Part shown: in pieces, positions 1 through 5,229 of the stretch | Numbering within the stretch: position 1 is the stretch's first letter | How the letters are laid out: each line of letters opens with the position of its first letter | Origin: JAGTVG01 sp964389805 | Lineage (GTDB): Bacteria > Bacteroidota > Bacteroidia > Cytophagales > Cyclobacteriaceae | DNA: 5,782 nucleotides | Assembly (NCBI GenBank): GCA_964389805.1 | Contig: CAYMFU010000156.1 | Location: 1 to 5,782 of the forward strand | Direction of reading: 5' to 3' | Program-made: the position numbers and the translations under genes | The notes under the pieces: model-generated | Databases searched by the model: none | What the model was told of the DNA's origin: nothing | The model's input: only the letters and a program-made list of their open reading frames with translations

Positions 1-1
1 A

Positions 2-175
2 AAAATAAAGGTCTATTTTCCACCCATGAGAAACTCAGCTGACTTATTCAGTCTAATGAATAAGAAAATTGTGTATTTAAGAAATAATCGATCAAGATTT
101 GATAAGGCAGTTTTACCTAATTCTGTCACAATAAATACAAAAACCTATACTATACCAAGTAGCTGGGTTGTTTAA
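2..175 (+). CDS. C-terminal end of an unrecognised protein (cut by window edge)
   Basis: Frame 2 is open from the first complete codon to a TAA at 173-175, giving 57 residues with no internal stop. The tail reads ...IPSSWVV. The reading frame may extend left of the window. Alternatively a short gene could begin at the ATG at 26 or at 56; neither has a convincing ribosome binding site, but that is normal in Bacteroidota. The peptide is basic (several Lys and Arg around codons 20-35) and has no membrane segment or motif that I recognise. It converges with the integrase gene, with 28 bases between the two stop codons and no obvious hairpin there. It would be element cargo or an element accessory gene. 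The uninterrupted frame in A/T-rich sequence supports a real gene only moderately. Confidence 0.45.
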   Translation, partial: KIKVYFPPMRNSADLFSLMNKKIVYLRNNRSRFDKAVLPNSVTINTKTYTIPSSWVV

Positions 176-203
176 TCTTTTTCTAAGCCTATTTAAATTC
201 GTT

Positions 204-1397
204 CTAAGAGACTTTTAAATAACTTCTGTATTCTTCCTCTTTTGTCTTGTCAATTGAATCTAAATAATGCTGTGTAGTTCTTATATCAGTGTGCCCTAAT
301 TGTTCTTTAATATAGGACAAGGGTACATTCTGTTCATTTAATAGACTTGCGAATGTGTGCCTAGCTGTATAGAGTGTTACATCTATTCCAAGTTTAACTG
401 ATTCAGCCGCTTTTCTTATTTTCTTATTAATCATTTTATTCATTTGGTCAACCCTTAAATGCCTTTTCAATGGGTCCGGATTTTCATTGTACAAATAGAA
501 AATGTAATCCTTTCCGAAACAACCAAAATGATTTATAAATTTGTCGTGAAATTCATCCATTAGAATTGAAATCTTTTTCATTTTCGCCTTCCTGGTTCTT
601 CTTGTCTTTTTGCGGTAAAATTCCATCCTTCCGCTCTTTAAGTCAGTCCATTTCAAACCTAAAATATCTTTTAAATTCATACCAGAACCATAGAATGAGA
701 ACCACCATAGGCCAATATAAAATTCTTCATTTGGCAAGGGTTGGTATTCCTTTAGTTTTGCCATATGGCTTAAATTAAGGGCCCTCTTGCGACTTTCTTC
801 GTTAGGAATAACATAGTCATTAAACGGATAAAATTGTTTGTCTATGAAACCATCTTTAATTGCCTGGTTAAATATTGCTCTTAAGTTTCTCAAATAAATC
901 CCAACAGTTGTAAGAGAATTTTTTTTAATTTCTTCCATCCAGATTTCATACTTTTCAAGCCATTCCGGTGTAATATCACTGAAATTGATTTCACTTTTAA
1001 ATTCTGTAGTACTTATTAAGGACCTTTCGTAACTTCGGGCAGTACCCGCCCTGTTTTGTTCGAGCAATAATTTTATTTTAGCATCAAAGTAACTCTTAAT
1101 GTTTATTTTACCAGTAGTTTTAAACAGCCTTTCAAAGCGGTCCCAATTAAAGTAAGGAATTGTATTTATAATCTGTTTGGCTTTCTTTTCTTCTTTACGC
1201 CAAGTGTCCCAATCATCAGCGGCCTGCCCTCTTGCTGCTATCATCGCTTTTTCGTAGTACTGTTTGGTTGCCGAATATGGGGTTCGATAAAATTTTCTTT
1301 TACCTAAATGATTAATAACTATAGAAATGGGATGATGATTATTAGTCAACGACTTTCTAACATCCAGGTATAAATGAACTTTGGTTTTACTGCTCAT
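204..1397 (-). CDS. Tyrosine recombinase / integrase, Bacteroidota type
   Basis: This 397-residue protein is a site-specific recombinase that presumably integrates and excises the element at the nearby tRNA-Thr. The N-terminal part (about 4-75) resembles the arm-site DNA-binding domain of Bacteroidota integrases. A SAM-like core-binding domain follows (about 100-195), then the catalytic domain (about 210-390). Catalytic residues visible are Arg346 in TARHTFAS, His369 in QLGHTDIRTTQHYL and the nucleophile Tyr378. Two canonical positions differ. The box I region, SGMNLKDILGLKW, has Asn241 where most relatives have the first Arg, and Tyr343 stands where the first His of HxxR is expected. Such substitutions are known in Bacteroidota recombinases; IntDOT of CTnDOT also lacks the first Arg, so the protein need not be inactive. 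Length is normal and no frameshift is seen. The ATG at 1395-1397 is chosen because the protein then begins with a typical arm-domain strand (KVHLYLDVRKS). The gene points away from the attachment site. Confidence 0.93.
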   Translation of the reverse strand: MSSKTKVHLYLDVRKSLTNNHHPISIVINHLGKRKFYRTPYSATKQYYEKAMIAARGQAADDWDTWRKEEKKAKQIINTIPYFNWDRFERLFKTTGKINIKSYFDAKIKLLLEQNRAGTARSYERSLISTTEFKSEINFSDITPEWLEKYEIWMEEIKKNSLTTVGIYLRNLRAIFNQAIKDGFIDKQFYPFNDYVIPNEESRKRALNLSHMAKLKEYQPLPNEEFYIGLWWFSFYGSGMNLKDILGLKWTDLKSGRMEFYRKKTRRTRKAKMKKISILMDEFHDKFINHFGCFGKDYIFYLYNENPDPLKRHLRVDQMNKMINKKIRKAAESVKLGIDVTLYTARHTFASLLNEQNVPLSYIKEQLGHTDIRTTQHYLDSIDKTKEEEYRSYLKVS

Positions 1398-1412
1398 AAT
1401 TCTTTAATTTTT

Positions 1413-1436
1413 AGGACACAAAAAAGGACACAAAAA
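1413..1436. repeat. Perfect 12-bp tandem direct repeat upstream of the integrase
   Basis: The 12-mer AGGACACAAAAA occurs twice head to tail, at 1413-1424 and 1425-1436. On the integrase coding strand this reads as two copies of TTTTTGTGTCCT, 16 bases before the ATG. Its place between the integrase start and the tRNA junction fits an arm-type recombinase site or an operator for integrase autoregulation. The repeat itself is plain in the sequence; the function is inferred. Confidence 0.6.
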
Positions 1437-1490
1437 GTGCCTGAAATAAGTAAATTTATATAATTATATACGAAGTAAAATTTATACAAG

Positions 1491-1508
1491 TTGCTGGTAT
1501 ACAGGCAA
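1491..1508. promoter_or_regulatory. Imperfect palindrome near the element end
   Basis: The 18-mer TTGCTGGTATACAGGCAA matches its own reverse complement at 14 of 18 positions, with perfect outer arms (TTGC/GCAA) and a perfect GTATAC centre. It lies about 40 bases from the inferred attachment core, inside the element. A binding site for an excisionase or other accessory protein is possible, but this is inference; a palindrome of this quality can also occur by chance in A/T-rich DNA. Confidence 0.3.
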
Positions 1509-1547
1509 TTACAAGTAAATAGAGGAAAGTATATATAAAAAGTTATG

Positions 1548-1591
1548 GATTTGTAATCATCAGGTCGTTGGTTCGAATCCGACCGGAGGCT
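1548..1591 (+). other. tRNA-Thr(UGU) 3' fragment, attachment site of the element
   Basis: The parts of a tRNA can be read in order: anticodon loop TTTGTAA (1550-1556, anticodon TGT at 1552-1554), 3' strand of the anticodon stem TCATC (1557-1561), a 5-base variable loop, a T-arm with stem GTTGG/CCGAC and loop TTCGAAT (1567-1583), the 3' acceptor strand CGGAGGC (1584-1590) and discriminator T (1591). CCA is not encoded. The 5' anticodon stem strand should be GATGA, but the sequence has ATGGA, so pairing fails after two base pairs. No D-arm or 5' acceptor strand (GCCTCCG) lies upstream. It is therefore a displaced 3' half, not a functional tRNA, and marks the attachment core, whose left edge is near the anticodon loop. 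Anticodon and U discriminator fit tRNA-Thr. Confidence 0.88.
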
Positions 1592-1600
1592 CAGAAAAAT

Positions 1601-1632
1601 CCATCGTAATTCAGTTTACGGGGTATTTTTTA
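1601..1632 (+). terminator. Probable intrinsic terminator of the disrupted tRNA gene
   Basis: A hairpin with stem CGTAA/TTACG (1605-1609 and 1616-1620) and a six-base loop can be extended by a T-G pair and, across one bulged A, by CC/GG (1601-1602 with 1622-1623). A run of six Ts follows at 1626-1631. It begins 10 bases after the tRNA 3' end, where a tRNA terminator is expected. The - strand also has a short T-run after the same hairpin, so it may end the transcript of the plug-domain gene as well. Besides this hairpin I see nothing in the gap up to the stop codon at 1766. Confidence 0.5.
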
Positions 1633-1765
1633 TTGAGCAATATAGCATTTCACTAAAAGGTATGTGTTTGGCAACGTTTTAACCTGGAATCTATAATATC
1701 CTAATCTTCTAATTTCTTGGAGTAACAGCTTATATCTGTAAATAGTTTCTTTTATTGGTAACCAT

Positions 1766-2437
1766 TTACCAGGTTTCTATGAGTATAACACCATTGCCTG
1801 CCCTGGCTCCGTACAGGGCTGCTTGCGAATTGGGTAGTTTGGAAATACTCACTATCTGTTGAGGATTGATAAAACTTACGTCTTCAACTATTACACCATC
1901 AACGACCATAAGAGCGGCATTGCTCCCGTACACAGATTTTGCTCCCCGAATTTGAATCACGCGATTTCCATTCTCTACAATTATAGTGGTTTCTGGTAAT
2001 GCGTATTTAATAGCGTCAAAAACGTCAACAAAATTTGCATATATATTATTTGCCTGATACAAATGTTCAATACCATATTCAAGGTCTTCCCTTGAAATGT
2101 ATCCTGCTTCAGTGGCTACTTCAATATTTCTACCATTATTGTTAAATATCAGATTAATATTAAGAGATTGTATGTCATCGGTGATTTTCTGAGTATAATC
2201 CAAAAATACTGATTCATTGATTTTGATTACATCTTTGTTCTTTACTTCAATTTCGAATTCGCCGCTGTCATTCGTTTTAGCTTCAGTTTTGGCTTTTTTG
2301 GCTTTTATGGTAATGCCTTTTACGGGATATTTCTTAAAAGAGGTTACCGTGCCCGATAGCTTCCTGGTCTGGCTTGAACATAGTAATGGAATGATAAAAA
2401 GGCTAAAAAATAACATCCATTGAACCTTGGCTTTCAT
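1766..2437 (-). CDS. Exported carboxypeptidase-regulatory-like + TonB plug domain protein, no barrel
   Basis: This 223-residue protein starts with a signal peptide (about 1-23: MKAK, a hydrophobic core, then CSSQ). Cys20 is preceded by Leu-Leu, a poor lipobox, so ordinary signal peptidase cleavage seems likelier than lipidation. Residues about 25-97 resemble the carboxypeptidase-regulatory-like domain at the front of SusC-type receptors (KLSGTVTS..., ...NDSGEFEIEV). Residues about 130-223 match the TonB receptor plug: VFDAI, VIQIRGAKSVYG (RG at 164-165), ALMVVDGVIVED, SFINPQQI, and ALYGARAGNGVILIETW. In SusC proteins a 22-strand barrel follows this motif; here a stop codon comes directly after it, and no barrel-like frame is seen in the gap to 1601. 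It thus appears to be a plug-only protein, not obviously a fresh truncation. Its role is unknown; outer-membrane or periplasmic interaction is a guess. The gene stands alone between the tRNA remnant and the divergent GH9 gene. Confidence 0.85.
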   Translation of the reverse strand: MKAKVQWMLFFSLFIIPLLCSSQTRKLSGTVTSFKKYPVKGITIKAKKAKTEAKTNDSGEFEIEVKNKDVIKINESVFLDYTQKITDDIQSLNINLIFNNNGRNIEVATEAGYISREDLEYGIEHLYQANNIYANFVDVFDAIKYALPETTIIVENGNRVIQIRGAKSVYGSNAALMVVDGVIVEDVSFINPQQIVSISKLPNSQAALYGARAGNGVILIETW

Positions 2438-2464
2438 CTTATTCTTATTTAGTAAAAATCATTA

Positions 2465-2472
2465 CAAATATA
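2465..2472 (-). promoter_or_regulatory. -7 box of the plug-domain gene
   Basis: On the - strand the sequence reads TATATTTG, a perfect match to the Bacteroidota -7 consensus TAnnTTTG. It lies 27 bases before the ATG of the plug-domain gene, giving a leader of roughly 20 bases. I see no good TTTG -33 box at the usual distance, which lowers confidence. Confidence 0.5.
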
Positions 2473-2600
2473 TGCAGAAAACAATTAAGTGGACATAAAC
2501 GAACCTACTTAATATATACCCAAATAAGTTCTCTTTGGTTACACAGCCACAAAAATTAAGCCATCTCAATCAAAAATCAGGATCCTGCAATTTTATTTAT

Positions 2601-2629
2601 TTTGATGTAATTCTAAATCCATTACTTTG
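2601..2629 (+). promoter_or_regulatory. Promoter of the GH9 gene (-33 TTTG, -7 TTACTTTG)
   Basis: TTTG at 2601-2604 and TTACTTTG at 2622-2629 are separated by 17 bases, close to the Bacteroidota primary sigma factor promoter. The -7 box differs from TAnnTTTG at one position. Transcription would begin near 2635, giving a leader of about 60 bases to the ATG at 2699. The location also argues against translation starting at the in-frame TTG at 2627, which lies inside this promoter. Confidence 0.55.
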
Positions 2630-2656
2630 TTTTCATGCTGGAATAAAAGTAACTTG

Positions 2657-2669
2657 ATACCATTGGTAT
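2657..2669. promoter_or_regulatory. Inverted repeat in the GH9 leader, possible operator
   Basis: ATACCA-T-TGGTAT is a perfect 6-1-6 inverted repeat about 20-35 bases after the predicted transcription start and 30 bases before the GH9 ATG. A dimeric repressor or activator could bind it. No regulator gene is visible nearby, so its function is a guess. Confidence 0.3.
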
Positions 2670-2698
2670 TTTTATTAATCACATTAATATTTTTTGAA

Positions 2699-5113
2699 AT
2701 GAAATCTTCTCTATACTTCTTTAAACTATTCTGTATTGTTTTTTTTCTAGGGCTAATATCCAATCATGGACTTTATAGCCAGAATTCCTTAACTATTAAT
2801 GAGTTGGAGTACTTCGACATGCCAGGCCTGTCTATTATGGTTTTCGATGATTATTATCCAAATGGTCGACAAGGTGGAGTGACTGTCATACAACATGATG
2901 TCAGGGTGGCTGCTAATGGTGATTTGCAGCTACAGGGATATTCTACCATAGGAGACAAACTCGTGGATAAAGAATCTGGTATGATCCGGAGAAAATTGAA
3001 CTATGAAAACATCCCGTTTTCCTACAGTGTTTCGGTTCAAGCTGTAGGAAGCAAGGCAGTTATTACTCTGGATCTGGACAATCCAATTCCGGAAGAATGG
3101 GAGGGCAAAGCATGGTTTAAAATAGAGCTCTTTCCTGCTATTATCTTCGGAAAGACCTGGAACCTGGACGGCAAAATGGGTATCTTCCCTACAGATGCCT
3201 ACGGGCCGCTTGAGAATGGTGATATCAAACCTTATGCAGAAGGAAAGGTATTAACCATAGCCCCGGAAACAGAATTACAACGCATGACCATAAAATCCCT
3301 CAGTGGGAACCTTCAACTTACGGATGACAGGCTGAGTTCCAAGTCAAGGTGGTTCATCGTTCGTTCCGCTGTGCCGTCAGGCGTTACCAAGGGTGCTGTC
3401 AAGTGGGAATTAGAAGCTTTCTCCAAGGACAACCATATGTATAAACCAGTTATACATTTAAGCCAGGTTGGCTATTTGCCGAATGAACCGAAAAAAGCTG
3501 TTATTGAACTTGATAAAACCAGTGCTGAACCAGGAGTTGCAGAGCTAATAAGAATTACGCCAGATGGTAATAAAAAGGTGGTTTTGTCTGAACAGGCCAC
3601 TTCATGGGGGAGGTATTTGCGATACAACTATGCAATATGTGATTTCAGTGAAATTACTGAACCTGGTATTTATAAGGTGAAATATGAAGGAATAGAATCA
3701 AATCACTTTAAAATCGGTAGTGATATTTATGATCGATATGTATGGCAGCCTACCCTGGAGTTTTTTCTACCGGTTCAAATGTGCCATGTCCGCGTTGAGC
3801 AAGGTTCACGTGTATGGCATGACTGGTGCCATCTTGATGATGCGCTTATGGCTCCAACAAATCATAAACATTTCGATGGTTATTTCCAGGGCCCCGAAAC
3901 ATTTGTTGATTTCCAGCATCCGGATCATGTGCCTGAACTTGATCGGGGTGGCTGGCATGATGCCGGGGATTATGATCTTAGGGTAGAATCCCAGGCAACT
4001 ACTACCTTACGCCTGGCGCAGATGTATGAATTGTTTGGCAAAGATCTTGACATAACTACAGTTGATCATGAAAAACGACTGGTGACAATTCATAAAGCGG
4101 ATGGAGTGTCAGATTATATACAGCAGGTAGAACATGGAGTATTGACTGTACTTGGTGGATATCGAGGACTAGGAAGACTATATGATGGTATCATTTGCCG
4201 GACGGGGAAACAGTATGGGTTGAAAGGTGATGGAGGTGCAATGACTGATGATCTTGTCTATGATCCTGAGATGCCAGAAAATGGCAAAACAGCTTATAGA
4301 TCCGGGCTATATGATGATCGATGGGTGTTTACAGAAGATCACCCCAGGCATGAAATGTTGGGTATTGCAAGTTTAGCAGCCGCATCACGGGTACTAAAAA
4401 ACTATCGGCCGGAATTAGCTCAGGAATCTCTAACTGCCGCGAAAGCATTATTCGAAATAACGAGTAAAAAAGAGATGGTCGTCGACTTTATTTCAGCTGC
4501 AGCTGAGCTATATCTGGCTACTTCTGATCACCAATATCTGGATGCTATTGTCGGGAAAAAGGAATTTATCCTCGCCCACATGGATGGATGTGCCTGGGCT
4601 GTAGGAAGGGTGTATCAAGATATAAAAGATGCTGGTTTCCGTAAAGATATGGATAAGGCAGTAGTAAATCTAGCAGAGCAGATAAATAAAGAAATGAAAG
4701 AAAATCCATTCGGGATACCCTATAAACCAAAAATCTGGGGAGCTGGATGGACTATACAAAATATCGGCGTGAGACAATACTTCCTGGTTAAGGGTTTCCC
4801 TGGCGTATTCAATCCAGACCTGATATTCAACGCCATGCAGTTTGTCCTGGGATGTCATCCTGGAATGAACACCGCTTCTTTTGCTTCAGGAGTAGGAGAG
4901 AAGTCCCTGCTGCAGGCATACGGCGTGAACAGGGCGGATTTGTCTTATATTCCCGGGGGAGTCGCTTCGGGTACCGCATTGATCAGGCCTGACTATCCGG
5001 AATTGAAGGATAACTGGAGCTTTTTATGGCAGCAATCCGAATATGTCCTGGGCGGTGGAGGAACGAACTTCATGTTCCTTGTACTTGCTACAGATCAATT
5101 GCTGAAAGAATAA
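2699..5113 (+). CDS. Secreted glycoside hydrolase family 9 (GH9) enzyme with Ig-like domain
   Basis: The 804-residue protein probably cleaves beta-linked glucans or related polysaccharides outside the cytoplasm. The ATG at 2699 is preferred over an upstream in-frame TTG because it gives a clean signal peptide (MKSSLYFFKLF..., cleavage near LYSQ, residue 28) and the upstream codons overlap the promoter. Residues about 30-245 form a beta-rich region I do not recognise. Residues about 250-340 fit the Ig-like domain that precedes many GH9 catalytic modules (VIHLSQVGYLPNEPKKAVI). The catalytic (alpha/alpha)6 module covers about 342-804. GGWHDAGDYD carries Asp421 and Asp424 of the DAGD motif; Asp424 is the expected base. 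Glu781 in QQSEYVLGGG sits where the general acid is expected. LGCHPGMNTASFASGVG (about 718-734) corresponds to the GH9 LGxNP...S(Y/F)VTGFG segment, but the following HHR motif is replaced by YGVNR. Family assignment is firm; substrate is not. The gene is monocistronic as far as visible. Confidence 0.9.
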   Translation: MKSSLYFFKLFCIVFFLGLISNHGLYSQNSLTINELEYFDMPGLSIMVFDDYYPNGRQGGVTVIQHDVRVAANGDLQLQGYSTIGDKLVDKESGMIRRKLNYENIPFSYSVSVQAVGSKAVITLDLDNPIPEEWEGKAWFKIELFPAIIFGKTWNLDGKMGIFPTDAYGPLENGDIKPYAEGKVLTIAPETELQRMTIKSLSGNLQLTDDRLSSKSRWFIVRSAVPSGVTKGAVKWELEAFSKDNHMYKPVIHLSQVGYLPNEPKKAVIELDKTSAEPGVAELIRITPDGNKKVVLSEQATSWGRYLRYNYAICDFSEITEPGIYKVKYEGIESNHFKIGSDIYDRYVWQPTLEFFLPVQMCHVRVEQGSRVWHDWCHLDDALMAPTNHKHFDGYFQGPETFVDFQHPDHVPELDRGGWHDAGDYDLRVESQATTTLRLAQMYELFGKDLDITTVDHEKRLVTIHKADGVSDYIQQVEHGVLTVLGGYRGLGRLYDGIICRTGKQYGLKGDGGAMTDDLVYDPEMPENGKTAYRSGLYDDRWVFTEDHPRHEMLGIASLAAASRVLKNYRPELAQESLTAAKALFEITSKKEMVVDFISAAAELYLATSDHQYLDAIVGKKEFILAHMDGCAWAVGRVYQDIKDAGFRKDMDKAVVNLAEQINKEMKENPFGIPYKPKIWGAGWTIQNIGVRQYFLVKGFPGVFNPDLIFNAMQFVLGCHPGMNTASFASGVGEKSLLQAYGVNRADLSYIPGGVASGTALIRPDYPELKDNWSFLWQQSEYVLGGGGTNFMFLVLATDQLLKE

Positions 5114-5138
5114 TACACTCCACAATTGATATTTTCAT

Positions 5139-5175
5139 TTTGAAGATTGACCCTTATCAAGGATCAATCTTCAAA
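5139..5175. terminator. Long hairpin in the convergent gap after GH9
   Basis: TGAAGATTGACCCTT (5141-5155) and AAGGATCAATCTTCA (5159-5173) form a 15-bp stem with one mismatch and a three-base loop; two further T-A pairs extend it to 5139-5175. It begins 26 bases after the GH9 stop codon. There is no strong T-tract on either side, so termination is inferred from position and stem strength. A repeated extragenic palindrome is an alternative. Confidence 0.5.
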
Positions 5176-5188
5176 TGTGTAAAATATC

Positions 5189-5222
5189 TTCTCCTCTTAT
5201 TATTTCCGTGTAAAGAGGAGAA
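5189..5222 (-). terminator. Hairpin after the isomerase-like gene
   Basis: TTCTCCTCTT (5189-5198) and AAGAGGAGAA (5213-5222) pair perfectly over 10 bp around a 14-base loop. On the - strand it lies 7 bases after the stop codon of the isomerase-like gene and is followed by GATATTTT, a weak T-tract. It therefore fits a terminator for that gene better than one for GH9. Confidence 0.5.
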
Positions 5223-5229
5223 AGCAGGT

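Larger units (their letters stand above)
1..1550. mobile_element. Right end of an integrated element at a tRNA-Thr gene (partial)
   Basis: A full-length tyrosine recombinase gene lies about 150 bases from a tRNA fragment that has only its 3' half. This is the expected structure at the distal end of an element integrated into the 3' part of a tRNA gene: the element carries its own copy of the 3' half to restore the target, and the original 3' half is displaced to the far end. Because the tRNA fragment reads left to right and lacks its 5' half, the element must lie to the left and continue past the window start. Only two genes of it are visible: the integrase and the tail of an unrecognised gene. 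No conjugation, phage or cargo gene is present here, so the class of element (integrative conjugative, mobilizable, prophage or island) cannot be decided. The right boundary is inferred from where tRNA stem pairing is lost, near 1547-1549. Confidence 0.72.

Noticed and set aside
566..778. Plus-strand open frame of 70 codons
   Set aside because: It lies fully antisense within the integrase catalytic domain and shows no protein-like motif; it is a shadow of the real gene.
1..1591. Idea that the element is a defence island or a conjugative element
   Set aside because: Only an integrase and a gene tail are visible; no relaxase, transfer, phage or defence gene can be read, so the type is left open.
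1548..1591. Functional tRNA gene
   Set aside because: The 5' acceptor strand, D-arm and 5' anticodon stem strand are missing, so it cannot fold as a tRNA.
1756..1771. Small hairpin TGGTAA-CCAT-TTACCA at the stop codon of the plug gene
   Set aside because: Only 6 bp, overlaps the end of the coding sequence and is followed by A-rich, not T-rich, sequence on the coding strand; not a terminator.
2217..2423. Plus-strand open frame with a hydrophobic stretch resembling a membrane protein
   Set aside because: It is antisense to the signal peptide and first domain of the plug protein; the hydrophobic look comes from the complement of Lys-rich codons.
3720..3986. Second plus-strand frame inside the GH9 gene
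   Set aside because: It overlaps the conserved DAGD region in another frame, and GH9 is clearly the coding frame.
4670..4858. Minus-strand open frame inside the 3' part of GH9
   Set aside because: It is antisense to conserved GH9 sequence and has no recognisable features.
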